From the NCBI GenBank assembly GCA_963757395.1, contig CAVWRK010000016.1, positions 186,001 through 250,000 on the forward strand: a DNA stretch of 64,000 nt, written 5' to 3'. Position numbers and translations under genes: made by a program. Below are positions 54,338 to 63,031 of this stretch, in pieces. Numbering within the stretch: the stretch's first letter is position 1; the number at the start of each line of letters is the position of its first letter. The notes under the pieces are model-generated. The model ran no database searches. It had not been told where the DNA came from and saw only the letters and a program-made list of their open reading frames with translations. The stretch is from DATAOG01 sp963757395 (GTDB lineage: Bacteria; Pseudomonadota; Alphaproteobacteria; Geminicoccales; Geminicoccaceae).

Positions 54338-55257
54338 TGCTCGCCTACATCGCCAAGCGCCTGGGCCAGGCGGTCTTCATCCTGATCGGCATCACCGCGG
54401 TCACCTACGTGCTGCTCTACCTGGTGCCGGCCGATCCGGTCCGGCAGATCGCCGGTCGCAGCGCGACGCCCGAAACCGTGGAAAGCATCCGCCGCCAGCT
54501 CGGCCTCGATCTGCCGCTCTGGCAGCAGTATCTCCGCTACCTCGGCCATCTCGCGCGGGGCGATCTCGGCCGCTCCTATATCCAAAAGACCGAGGTCAGC
54601 GCGCTGATCGTCTCGCGCCTGCCCGCGACGCTGCAGCTGATGGCGGCCGCCATCTTCGTCGAGCTGCTGATCGGGCTCACGGCCGGGATCACGGCTGCCA
54701 CCCGCCGCGGCCGCCCGAGCGACCGGCTGGTCATGATTCTGTCGTTCACCGCCGTCTCGGCCCCCCAGTTCGTCGTCGGTATTTTGTTACTGTACGTCTT
54801 CGCCGTGCAACTGGGCTGGTTCCCGATCGGCGGTTATGGGACTTTCCGCCACCTGGTCCTGCCGGCGGTGACGCTCGGCATCCTGGGCGGCGGCTGGTAC
54901 GCGCGCATGACCCGCTCCTCGATGATCGACGTGCTCCGCCAGGACTACATCCAGACCGCGCGCGCCAAGGGTGCTGGCGAAGCGCGGGTCGTGCTCGTCC
55001 ACGCCCTGCGCAACGCAGCACTGCCGGTGATCGCGATGGTCGGGCTCGACATCGGCATCTTCATGAGTGGTGCGGTGGTCGTCGAATCGGTCTACGGCTG
55101 GCCCGGCATCGGCCAGCTCGCCTGGCAGGCGATCCAACGCGTCGACATCCCGATCATCATCGGCGTGACCCTGGTCGCCGCAGTCGCGATCGTGATCGGC
55201 AACCTGCTCGCCGACCTCGCCGCCCCCTTCATCGACCCCCGCATCAAGCTGCGGTGA
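54337..55257 (+). CDS. ABC transporter permease, DppB/OppB type
   Basis: A 306-residue permease: MLAYIAKRLGQAVFILIGIT, YLVPADPVRQIAGRSATPET, GDLGRSYIQKTEVSALIVSR and the EAA-type ARAKGAGEARVVLVHALRNA followed by LPVIAMVGLDIGIFMSGAVV and GWPGIGQLAWQAIQRVDIPI. It is the normal DppB size. The rest of the transporter (binding protein, ATPase) is displaced downstream by accessory DNA. Confidence 0.94.
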   Translation: MLAYIAKRLGQAVFILIGITAVTYVLLYLVPADPVRQIAGRSATPETVESIRRQLGLDLPLWQQYLRYLGHLARGDLGRSYIQKTEVSALIVSRLPATLQLMAAAIFVELLIGLTAGITAATRRGRPSDRLVMILSFTAVSAPQFVVGILLLYVFAVQLGWFPIGGYGTFRHLVLPAVTLGILGGGWYARMTRSSMIDVLRQDYIQTARAKGAGEARVVLVHALRNAALPVIAMVGLDIGIFMSGAVVVESVYGWPGIGQLAWQAIQRVDIPIIIGVTLVAAVAIVIGNLLADLAAPFIDPRIKLR

Positions 55258-55571
55258 GACTAGCCGGGCGGCTCGAACTCCAAGGGAACGCACGGCCAAT
55301 CCCTTCCCGCCTTCCAGGCAAGATGGCCTGTTCCTCTGTTAGCGTTAAGAATGTCATCATTGTTTCAACTAATAGTTGCTTAGCCAACTCGGTCGCGATA
55401 CGCTCTCGCCTTGGTGGGGATCCAAGCTTCTGCTGGTTGCTATGCGAGCTCCTTCACCACGCATCAGGCGGAAGTGGGTCAGGACATCCGCACGATCCTG
55501 GCCCTTCTTCGAAGAGTGCTCCTCGCGGAACCGCGCTGGGCGCGGGCCAGCCGCAGCTGTAGGAGAGAAAA
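55258..55571. other. Intergenic boundary between ABC permease and AT-rich module
   Basis: About 314 bases in which base composition drops from GC-rich to AT-rich (for example around 55330-55385). No gene or repeat is recognised. It probably contains the left junction of an inserted segment. Confidence 0.45.
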
Positions 55572-55955
55572 ATGGAGTTATTCAGCGGTATAAAGAGCAC
55601 ATACAAAAAGAGCGAAGCGGCTGTAGCTGTTCAAATTCTACTTGAGCATCAGGCTGAAGCTAGCACGTTTAGCTTAAATCCTGCGTCATTGGCAAACAAA
55701 TTGGTTGCTGCCGTTTGGGATCAAAAACCTGACATATACGATGGCAAATTCGGTCAGAGACCGCATAAACTTTCCGTCGCCGCAACTGCTCTCATGAATG
55801 GAATTGATCAATTTCGCAGAGATGACCCGAATAGACAAGCTCTGATATTGGCAATTACCAATCTCATAACAGAAATAGAAATGAACTATGGGCTCTATCC
55901 ATTCAATAGCTTGGATCATGTCCTGCTCAAATCCGTGCGGTCTGCACCTGCTTAA
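55572..55955 (+). CDS. Unknown protein, first gene of AT-rich two-gene module
   Basis: A 127-residue protein MELFSGIKSTYKKSEAAVAV, mostly helical, with an AGGAGAG site upstream. It contains FSLNPASLANKLVAAVWDQK and ATALMNGIDQFRRDDPNRQA and no membrane segment. Codon use is AT-rich, unlike the flanking ABC genes, so it is probably horizontally acquired. No family is recognised. The next gene starts 4 nt after its stop. Confidence 0.7.
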   Translation: MELFSGIKSTYKKSEAAVAVQILLEHQAEASTFSLNPASLANKLVAAVWDQKPDIYDGKFGQRPHKLSVAATALMNGIDQFRRDDPNRQALILAITNLITEIEMNYGLYPFNSLDHVLLKSVRSAPA

Positions 55956-55959
55956 TTTA

Positions 55960-56214
55960 ATGGACATCAGCGCGGCGGCGTCCGCAGAATTAAAATATCA
56001 ACATTATGACACATTCGAAGAATGGTACGACGTCTACAAGAAAGCTGCTGGAGAGGCGAATCCTCAGCTTGAGGTCGATCAAAATAATGAGAGCTATCTC
56101 GATTTCATGGAGCATGAACCTCTTCAGAGAGCATTTCGGGACGGCGTCGAGCCTAAATCCCTAGCTCGGGCTTTTGCAAGACAGTTCGACGTTTTTTCGT
56201 TTGGCCAGAGATAA
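55960..56214 (+). CDS. Unknown small acidic protein, second gene of AT-rich module
   Basis: An 84-residue protein MDISAAASAELKYQHYDTFE, acidic and aromatic-rich (EEWYDVYKKAAGEANPQLEV, NNESYLDFMEHEPLQRAFRD) with a basic C-terminus. The tight spacing to the 127-residue gene and its small acidic nature recall toxin-antitoxin or immunity pairs, but no motif supports that. Function unknown. Confidence 0.62.
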   Translation: MDISAAASAELKYQHYDTFEEWYDVYKKAAGEANPQLEVDQNNESYLDFMEHEPLQRAFRDGVEPKSLARAFARQFDVFSFGQR

Positions 56215-56368
56215 TCTCCGCTACCGATTCGCGCGAGATGGCTTGAAGTAACTGGGGACCCCTTCCGCGTGGAATCGCTTGGGATCACCCCCTTTGGGAG
56301 GCGGTCGCCGCGGACTGCCGGCGCATATGCTCTTGCGCGATGCGGCGCTTGCCCTCGGCTCTGCTGGT

Positions 56369-56396
56369 GTATATCTAATGCGGACCTGCGTATATC
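56369..56396 (+). promoter_or_regulatory. Candidate VapB operator, GTATATC direct repeats
   Basis: GTATATC occurs at 56369-56375 and again at 56390-56396, exactly 21 bp apart (two helical turns), ending 13 nt before the first antitoxin gene. GTATA-type half-sites are common in VapBC operators. Confidence 0.45.
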
Positions 56397-56409
56397 CGGA
56401 TTCAGTGCT

Positions 56410-56637
56410 ATGGCCCTCGTGATCAGCGACGACGGCGTCCGCGAGTTGGCGGAGCGGCTTGCTTGGTTGCAGCGCACGACGGTGGACGAAGCTGTTCGGC
56501 AAGCGCTTGAGCGGGCGCTCGCCGATGATCGTGCGGAGCGGGAGCGGCGCCTCGATCAGAGTCTGGCGCGGTTGGACGCGATGCCGCGTCGGCTCTACAA
56601 CGAAGACATGTACGACGAGTTCGGCGATCCCAGGTAA
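56410..56637 (+). CDS. VapB-like antitoxin, copy 1 of 3
   Basis: A 75-residue VapB-type antitoxin: the N-terminal DNA-binding strand-helix-helix MALVISDDGVRELAERLAWL...TTVDEAVRQALERAL, a basic helix DRAERERRLDQSL, and a C-terminal tail LDAMPRRLYNEDMYDEFGDP expected to block a PIN active site. It is the most divergent of three tandem paralogues and no toxin follows directly. Confidence 0.82.
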   Translation: MALVISDDGVRELAERLAWLQRTTVDEAVRQALERALADDRAERERRLDQSLARLDAMPRRLYNEDMYDEFGDPR

Positions 56638-56652
56638 CCGGAGGAGCCAGTG

Positions 56653-56892
56653 ATGGGGCTCGACATCCGCGACGATCGGGTAAGAGACTTGGCCAAGCGC
56701 CTCGCTGAGGCTGAGCACGTCACCGTGACCGAGGCGGAGCGGCAGGCGCTCGAGCAGCGGCTCAAGGACCTAGACGAGGACCGTGCGCAGCGCGATCGCG
56801 ACATCCGGCAGATCTGGGCCGAGGTCGATGCAATGCCTCACTACGAGTTCGACGAGGACGACATGTATAACGAGATCGGCGTCCCAAGATAG
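56653..56892 (+). CDS. VapB-like antitoxin, copy 2 of 3
   Basis: A 79-residue paralogue MGLDIRDDRVRDLAKRLAEA with TVTEAERQALEQRLKDLDED and a tail VDAMPHYEFDEDDMYNEIGV. GGAGG lies 8 nt before the ATG; a GTG at 56650 is possible. It is 15 nt from copy 1 and 38 nt from copy 3. Confidence 0.82.
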   Translation: MGLDIRDDRVRDLAKRLAEAEHVTVTEAERQALEQRLKDLDEDRAQRDRDIRQIWAEVDAMPHYEFDEDDMYNEIGVPR

Positions 56893-56930
56893 GCGACCTC
56901 GAGCCAGCGAGGCGGCGACAGGAGCGAGCG

Positions 56931-57170
56931 ATGGGCCTCTACATCCGAGACGATCGGGTCCGTGCCATGGCCAAGCGCATCGCCGAGGCCCGACACATGA
57001 CCGTCACCGAGGCGGTGCGCCGGGCGCTGGAGCGTGACCTCGCGGAGATCGATCGCGACCTGGAAGAGCGCGACCGGCTCATTCGGGAGAGTTGGGCTCG
57101 CGTCGATGCCATGCCGCACTACGATTTCGACGAAGACGACATGTATGACGAATCCGGGGCGCCCAGGTAG
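56931..57170 (+). CDS. VapB-like antitoxin, copy 3 of 3
   Basis: A 79-residue paralogue MGLYIRDDRVRAMAKRIAEA with TVTEAVRRALERDLAEIDRD and tail VDAMPHYDFDEDDMYDESGA. It is closest to copy 2 and lies 15 nt before the vapC gene, so it is the likely cognate antitoxin of that toxin. Confidence 0.87.
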   Translation: MGLYIRDDRVRAMAKRIAEARHMTVTEAVRRALERDLAEIDRDLEERDRLIRESWARVDAMPHYDFDEDDMYDESGAPR

Positions 57171-57185
57171 GCGTGATTCCGTCTG

Positions 57186-57587
57186 ATGCAGGTCGTTGTC
57201 GACAGCTCGGTCCTGATCGCGTTGTTGCTAGGGGAGCCAGAGCGAGACGCGTTCCATTGGGCCCTGCTCCGAAATGAGCCGGTCATGTCGATCGCGAACC
57301 TGACCGAAGCCACGCTGGTTGCGCGGCATAGGGTAGGAGACCGCGGGATCGCTGAGATCGATCTTTACGTCGCGACGTATCGCATCCGCATCGAGCCCAT
57401 CACGACCCAAGACTTTCCGTTGCTGCGCCAGGCGATGCTCGACTTCGGCAAGGGGCGGCGGCGAGCGCCGGCGGTGTTGAATTTCGGCGATCTGTTTGCC
57501 TATGCGCTGGCCAGGCGGCTCGGGCTGCCGCTGCTGTACAAGGGAGACGATTTCGCGCGGACGGATGTAGTGGCGGCGCTGCCGTGA
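57186..57587 (+). CDS. vapC: VapC PIN-domain toxin
   Basis: A 133-residue PIN ribonuclease: MQVVVDSSVLIALLLGEPER (Asp6), NLTEATLVARHRVG, VLNFGDLFAYALARRLGLPL and LLYKGDDFARTDV supply the four acidic positions. It is the only toxin behind three antitoxin paralogues. VapC toxins typically cut initiator tRNA or the sarcin-ricin loop. Confidence 0.93.
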   Translation: MQVVVDSSVLIALLLGEPERDAFHWALLRNEPVMSIANLTEATLVARHRVGDRGIAEIDLYVATYRIRIEPITTQDFPLLRQAMLDFGKGRRRAPAVLNFGDLFAYALARRLGLPLLYKGDDFARTDVVAALP

Positions 57588-57662
57588 ACACGCACCGTTG
57601 ATCGACCTGCGCGACAAGCTGCGCTAGGCTGCCCTCAAGCAACCAACCGGAGGGCCCGTCCC

Positions 57663-59285
57663 ATGCTCCGACATCTGCTGTTCGCGACCACCGCGCTGGC
57701 GTTGCTCGCCGGGGCCTCGCTTGCCAGCGCCGAGGAGGCCAAGCAAGGCGGGAGCATGATCGTCACCTACAAGGACGACGTCTCGACGCTCGATCCGGCG
57801 ATCGGCTACGACTGGCAGAACTGGTCGATGATCAAGAGCCTGTTCGACGCCCTGATGGACTACGCGCCGGGCACCACGGACCTGGTCCCTGACCTTGCCG
57901 AGAGCTACGAGGTCGCGCCCGATGGCCTGAGCTACACCTTCAAGCTGCGTCACGGGGTCAAGTTCCACAACGGCCGCGAGCTCACGGCCGAGGACGTCAA
58001 ATGGTCGATCGAGCGCGCCGTCCAGCCCGAGACCCAGAGCCCGGGCCAGGGCTTCTTCGGCATGATCGCGGGCTTCGACGACGTGGCCGCGGGGAAGGTG
58101 AAGGAACTGTCCGGGATCGAGGTGGTCGATCCCTATACGCTGCGCTTTACGCTTTCCCATCCGGATGCGACCTTCCTGCACGTGATGGCGATCAACTTCG
58201 CGTCCGCCGTGCCCAAGGAAGAAGTGGAAAAGTGGGGACAAGACTTCGGCAAGCATCCGGTCGGCACCGGCGCCTACAAGATGACCGAGTGGACGCTTGG
58301 CCAGCGCCTCGTCTTCGAGCGCAACCCAGATTACTACAAGGAAGGGCTGCCGAAGCTCGACAAGATCACGTTCGAGGTCGGCCAGGAGCCGCTGGTGGCG
58401 CTGTTGCGCCTGGAGCGCGGCGAGGTCGACATCCTGGGCGACCCGATCCCGCCCGCCAAGTTCCTCGAGGTCAGGAACGACCCCGCGCTCAAAGGGAACG
58501 TGATCGAGGGGGGCCAGTTGCACACCGGCTACGTCACGATGAACGTCAAAATACCGCCGTTTGACAATAAGTTGGTCCGCCAGGCGGTCAACCAGGCGAT
58601 CAACAAGGAGCGGATCATCAAGATCATCAACGGCCGGGCGGTGCCCGCCAACCAGCCCTTGCCGCCGGCGATGCCGGGCTACGCCAAGGACTATAAGGGC
58701 TACGCCTACGACCCGGCCAAGGCCAAGGCGCTGCTCGCCGAGGCGGGCTTTAAGGACGGCTTCGAGACCGAGCTCTACGCCATGAACACCGACCCGAACC
58801 CCCGGATCGCCCAGGCGATCCAGCAGGATCTGGCCGAGATCGGCATCAAGGCCGAGCTGAAGACGCTGGCGCAGGCGAACGTGATCGCGGCCGGCGGCGA
58901 GGAGACCGAGGCGCCGATGATCTGGTCGGGCGGCATGGCCTGGATCGCCGATTTTCCGGATCCCTCCAACTTCTACGGCCCGATCCTGGGGTGCGCCGGC
59001 GCCGTGCCGGGCGGCTGGAACTGGTCCTGGTACTGCAACCAGGAGCTCGACAAGAAGGCGGCCGAAGCGGACGCCATGACCGATCCGGCCAAGGCGGACC
59101 AGCGGCTCGCCCTCTGGCGCGACATCTTCATCGAGATCATGGACGACGCCCCCTGGGCGCCGGTGTTCAACGAGCAGCGCTTCACGATGAAGGCCGATCG
59201 CCTCGGCGGCCCGGATGCGATCTTCGTCGACCCCGTCCACATCCCGGTCAACTATGACGTGGTGTTCGCCAAGGACGCCCAGTGA
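57663..59285 (+). CDS. Peptide/amide ABC transporter substrate-binding protein
   Basis: A 540-residue SBP_bac_5 family protein. The signal peptide MLRHLLFATTALALLAGASL is cleaved near ASAEE. Typical motifs are VSTLDPAIGYDWQNWSMIKS, VPDLAESYEVAPDGLSYTFK, KFHNGRELTAEDVKWSIERA and GTGAYKMTEWTLGQRLVFER. It probably serves the DppC/DppB-type permeases 2.4 kb upstream and the ATPase at 63618. Confidence 0.94.
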   Translation: MLRHLLFATTALALLAGASLASAEEAKQGGSMIVTYKDDVSTLDPAIGYDWQNWSMIKSLFDALMDYAPGTTDLVPDLAESYEVAPDGLSYTFKLRHGVKFHNGRELTAEDVKWSIERAVQPETQSPGQGFFGMIAGFDDVAAGKVKELSGIEVVDPYTLRFTLSHPDATFLHVMAINFASAVPKEEVEKWGQDFGKHPVGTGAYKMTEWTLGQRLVFERNPDYYKEGLPKLDKITFEVGQEPLVALLRLERGEVDILGDPIPPAKFLEVRNDPALKGNVIEGGQLHTGYVTMNVKIPPFDNKLVRQAVNQAINKERIIKIINGRAVPANQPLPPAMPGYAKDYKGYAYDPAKAKALLAEAGFKDGFETELYAMNTDPNPRIAQAIQQDLAEIGIKAELKTLAQANVIAAGGEETEAPMIWSGGMAWIADFPDPSNFYGPILGCAGAVPGGWNWSWYCNQELDKKAAEADAMTDPAKADQRLALWRDIFIEIMDDAPWAPVFNEQRFTMKADRLGGPDAIFVDPVHIPVNYDVVFAKDAQ

Positions 59286-59334
59286 GCCAGATGTAAGCCA
59301 GAGTGCGCCCAGAGAGCGTGAGCCGGAGGCCCCC

Positions 59335-60264
59335 ATGCACACGATCCACCAGCACCGCCACCACTTCGGCTGGGACAACGCCAACCCGCCGGCGCTGACC
59401 GTGGCACCGGGCGAGACGGTCGCGTTCGAGACGGTTGATGCGTCGGGGACCCAGCTATCGCCCACCTCGACCGTGGCCGACGTCGCAGCGCTCGACTTCG
59501 CGAGGGTCAATCCGGTGACTGGCCCGGTCCATATCGACGGCGCCAGGCCCGGCGACGCGCTCAAGGTGACGATCGAGAGCTTCGCCCCCTCGGGCTGGGG
59601 CTGGACCGCGAACATCCCGGGGTTCGGGCTGCTCGCCGACCAGTTCCCGGAGCCCGCGCTGCACATCTGGAAATACGATCCGGCGACCATGGCGCCCGCC
59701 ATGTACGGTCCCGGCGGGCGGGTGCCGCTCAAGCCCTTCACCGGCGTGATCGGGTGCGCCCCGCCCGAGCCCGGCCTCCACAGCATCGTGCCGCCGCGCT
59801 GGGTCGGCGGCAACATGGACATCCGCGACATCGCGGCCGGCACAATTCTCTACCTGCCGGTCGCGGTGCCGGGTGCCCTGTTCTCGGTCGGCGACTGCCA
59901 CGCCGCCCAGGGCGACGGTGAGGTCTGCGGCACCGCGATCGAGAGCCCGATGACGGTCACCCTGTCGTTCGACCTGATCAAAGGCGCGAACCTCAAGGGG
60001 CCGCGCCTGACCACGCCCGGGCCAGTCAGCCGCCACTTCGATGTGAAGGGTTACGAGGTCACGACCGGGATCAGTCCCGACCTGTTCCAGGGGGCCAAGG
60101 ACGCGGTCAGCGCGATGATCGACCTGCTCTCGGCCCGCCACGGCATGGCGCCGGTCGAGGCCTACATCCTCTTGAGCGTCTGCGCCGACCTTCGGATCTC
60201 CGAGATCGTCGACCAGCCGAACTGGCTCGTTTCCTGTTATTTTCCGCGGGTCGTGCTGGACTGA
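59335..60264 (+). CDS. Acetamidase/formamidase family protein
   Basis: A 309-residue FmdA/AmdA-family amidohydrolase: MHTIHQHRHHFGWDNANPPA, NPVTGPVHIDGARPGDALKV, PPRWVGGNMDIRDIAAGTIL, and the conserved FSVGDCHAAQGDGEVCGTAI. It hydrolyses short amides to acid and ammonia. GGAGG precedes the ATG, 49 nt after the binding protein, so the two are likely one operon and the ABC system may import an amide. Confidence 0.93.
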   Translation: MHTIHQHRHHFGWDNANPPALTVAPGETVAFETVDASGTQLSPTSTVADVAALDFARVNPVTGPVHIDGARPGDALKVTIESFAPSGWGWTANIPGFGLLADQFPEPALHIWKYDPATMAPAMYGPGGRVPLKPFTGVIGCAPPEPGLHSIVPPRWVGGNMDIRDIAAGTILYLPVAVPGALFSVGDCHAAQGDGEVCGTAIESPMTVTLSFDLIKGANLKGPRLTTPGPVSRHFDVKGYEVTTGISPDLFQGAKDAVSAMIDLLSARHGMAPVEAYILLSVCADLRISEIVDQPNWLVSCYFPRVVLD

Positions 60265-60403
60265 GGGTGGGAGCGACGCTTGGCTCGGCGAAGGCGTCCG
60301 CATCGACCCTCGAGATCACGGATCTCCAGCGCCGCATCGGCGTCGAGGCGCTTCGCTCGGCCAACCGCAAGTCCGAGCGCCTGAATTGATCGCATCGTGC
60401 TGG

Positions 60404-60420
60404 TTAACCGAAAATTAACC
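60404..60420. promoter_or_regulatory. Candidate CtrA-binding site (TTAA-N7-TTAACC)
   Basis: TTAA at 60404-60407 and TTAACC at 60415-60420 are separated by exactly 7 nt, the full alphaproteobacterial CtrA consensus. A further GGTTAACC follows at 60427-60434. It lies 140 nt after the amidase, with no recognised gene close downstream. Confidence 0.5.
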
Positions 60421-60577
60421 ACTGATGGTTAACCCTTCGTTCGGCTGGTCCATGCGACCGTGGGACTCCGTCGCCGCCATCTGGGCGAGATGTCTATCGC
60501 ATCAACCGATGCGAGATCTTCGGATTGATCGAGATTGATTTAGGTTCAATCGGGCTGGGCGACAGGGGTGTCGCATG

Positions 60578-60794
60578 AGTGGCGCATGATTTTCTGCATG
60601 GCGCACAGAAGTGGCGCATGTTCTGCTTGGTGGCCGGCCGCCTCCAGCGCATCAGCATAAAGTAAGTCGATCGGATTTTCGACAATTCTTGGAATGCAGC
60701 GGATTCTGCGGGACGCCGGCCGTCAACGCGATCAAGCGCTTGATCGGAATCTGGAGGGTTGACTGGAGGATCAATGCGCCACATGCGCCACTTC
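60578..60794. repeat. Direct and inverted GTGGCGCATG repeats
   Basis: A 14-bp perfect inverted pair lies at 60608-60621 and 60781-60794, with AGTGGCGCATG repeated directly at 60578-60588 and 60610-60620, and ATGCGCCAC twice at 60774-60791. The enclosed 160 bp hold no gene. The 726-nt gap 60265-60990 otherwise shows only the CtrA-like box. This could be a MITE-like relic or recombinase site. Confidence 0.6.
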
Positions 60795-60942
60795 CGTGCG
60801 CTTTTCTCCGGTAAAGCCCGCACGGGACGGGGATGCTCTTGATGGCACCCGAAACCGCCACGTAACATGACGACGTTGGAGGCGGCCGCGCACGAGGTCG
60901 AGGCCCCCGATGGTCACGAGGGGAGGGTGAGCTCCGACGGTC

Positions 60943-61236
60943 CCCATCCATCCTGGCCGCATCCTTAGGCGCGAACTCGGGGCACGAGCGATGTCTGCCA
61001 ACCGCCTGGCGCTGGCGCTTCGCGTCCCTTCGGGGCGAAACACGTCGATCCTGAACGGCAAGCGAGCGGTCAGCGCCGATACCGCGTTCCGCCTCGCCCG
61101 CCATCTCGGCACCAGCGCCCGGTTCTGGCTGAACCTGCAGACCCGCTACGACCTCGCCGTCGCCGAACGCGACCACGGCGCCCGCATCGCCGCCCCGGCT
61201 GACACCATAGCCGCCGACCGGATTCTGCCAGGATAA
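60943..61236 (+). pseudogene. HigA-type antitoxin remnant
   Basis: HigA homology begins without a start codon at 60943 (PIHPGRILRREL) and continues MSANRLALALRVPSGRNTSI, LNGKRAVSADTAFRLARHLG, TSARFWLNLQTRYDLAVAER. An upstream in-frame ATG is cut off by a TGA after six codons. Starting at ATG 60991 would remove the first helix. No higB toxin is adjacent. Confidence 0.65.
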
Positions 61237-61317
61237 TCTGCTTGACAAGCTTAATGCCATGCGCCTCTTTCGGTCACCCATGCCACCCCCTACCCCTTAG
61301 TTGCTACGGAGCGACTG

Positions 61318-62855
61318 ATGGATAAGCCTGACCTCCTGCGGCACCTCTCATTCGGCAGCCGTGTCGCTGAGGAGGAAATTGACGATCTCCGCTCCTATTT
61401 TGTCGAGACCCATCAATGGGAAAAGATCTTCCATGATAGCGTGGATATAGTTTACGGCCCAAAAGGATCTGGAAAGAGCGCCCTTTACTTTCTTCTCTTA
61501 AGTCGGCTTGACGATCTATTCGACCGCAACATTATACTTATACCTGCTGAAAATCTTCGAGGCGCACCAGTGTTTCGTGATCTTGTATCTAACCCGCCGA
61601 CCACCGAACTAGAATTCGTCAGCCTCTGGAAGCTCTTATATGCTCTCTCTGGCTGCGCAGTCCGGCGAGAATATGGCGTCATAAATGATTTTCTCGGCAT
61701 GTCGTGCGCACTCTAGAATATTCCGGGTTCTTGAAAAAGGCTAACAGCTTGCGGAATCTCCTGCGGGATGCGATAGACTACGTACGTCCTTTGCTACGAC
61801 CTCGACTCCGTCGAGGGTGGAGTTGCATTCACCCAGATACAGGGATGCCAGTGGGATTCACGGGCAAAATCACTCTGCGCGAACCGACCTCATCGCAATG
61901 CCAGCTTGGTTTTACGTCGATCGACGAATTGATAGACGCATTGAATCAATCTCTAGAAGAAGCCAGTTATCATATTTGGCTTGTTATCGACAGGCTCGAC
62001 GTGGCATTTTCCGACAATCATGACCTGGAGACGAATGCTCTACGGTGGGTTGTTCAAAATGTATCTTGATATGCTGGCGCATCCTAACATTAGCGTAAAG
62101 ATATTTTTGCGGAGCGATATATGGAGACGAATCACGAGGAGTGGCTTTCGGGAAGCCAGTCACATAACCCGAGCTGTCGACGTAACATGGGATAGAACTT
62201 CCTTACTTAACATTGTTATAAAAAGAATCGCAAAAAATGACAGGATAATCCAAGAATATGATTGGGATCTTAATTCTATTCTTACAGATATCGACAAACA
62301 AGAAAATTCTTTTGAAGAAATATTCCCAGAACAAGTGGAAATTGGAAAAATAAACCGCGGACATTTGATTGGATGTTGGGCCGCACACGCGATGGTACAG
62401 GAACTAATGCGCCTCGAGAATTGATCCATTTGCTAACAGCAGCACGAGATGTTCAACTTGGGAAACTAGAAGTAGGGGAAAGAGAACCGCCGAACGGGAA
62501 GCTTTTTGGCGGCGCGGCGATCAAAGAAGCATTGGCCGAGGTATCGCGCGTAAGACTTGAGCAAACTCTATATGCGGAGTATCCGGAGTGGCGGGAATAC
62601 CTGGAGAAGATGCAGCGTCAGAAGACAGAACAACAACTTGCGACGCTCGAAGTAGTATGGGAAACTGATAGTGTTAAAAGTCGACAGGTGGCCGATGAGC
62701 TTGTCGAGATAGGATTTTTCGAGCGGCGCGGCACGCGGGAGCAGCCTGCGTACTGGGTACCGTTTATCTATCGGGACGCGCTTCAGATGATACAAGGAAA
62801 AGCGGAAGTGGCGCAACCGGGGTTAGAGCCGCCGTTTATAGATGACGACGAATAA
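61318..62855 (+). CDS. P-loop ATPase, Sll1717-like family (three frameshifts), AT-rich
   Basis: About 510 residues can be assembled across three single-base shifts near 61695, 62050 and 62352. It starts FGSRVAEEEIDDLRSYFVET with Walker A YGPKGSGKSALYF; a Walker-B-like HIWLVIDRLDVAF comes mid-protein, and SVKIFLRSDIWRRI follows. The end has a winged-helix-like region (VADELVEIGFFERRGTREQP). These ATPases occur in accessory islands, some defence-linked, but the role is unproved. Base use is much more AT-rich than the host. At least one shift lies in an A run, so sequencing error is likely. Confidence 0.75.
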
Positions 62856-63031
62856 GGGGCCGGTTAGGAGATATGACTGAGGACGAGAGTTATTTTGGGG
62901 TTTGGAGTTAGGTCTTGCGTCAAGCGGTCGGGAGGATCAAGGGCGAGAACTCTCACGCAGAGAGCCGGCTTGTGGCTCGGCCACGCGGCGCGGTGGGTGG
63001 GATGCGGGCGAGGCCATTCGGCAGATCGGCT

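Noticed and set aside
55376..55645. Plus-strand 89-codon frame overlapping the AT-rich module start
   Set aside because: No ribosome-binding site, and it overlaps the better supported 127-residue gene in another frame.
60652..61281. 209-codon minus-strand frame opposite the HigA remnant
   Set aside because: No family character, and it is opposed to recognisable HigA residues on the plus strand.
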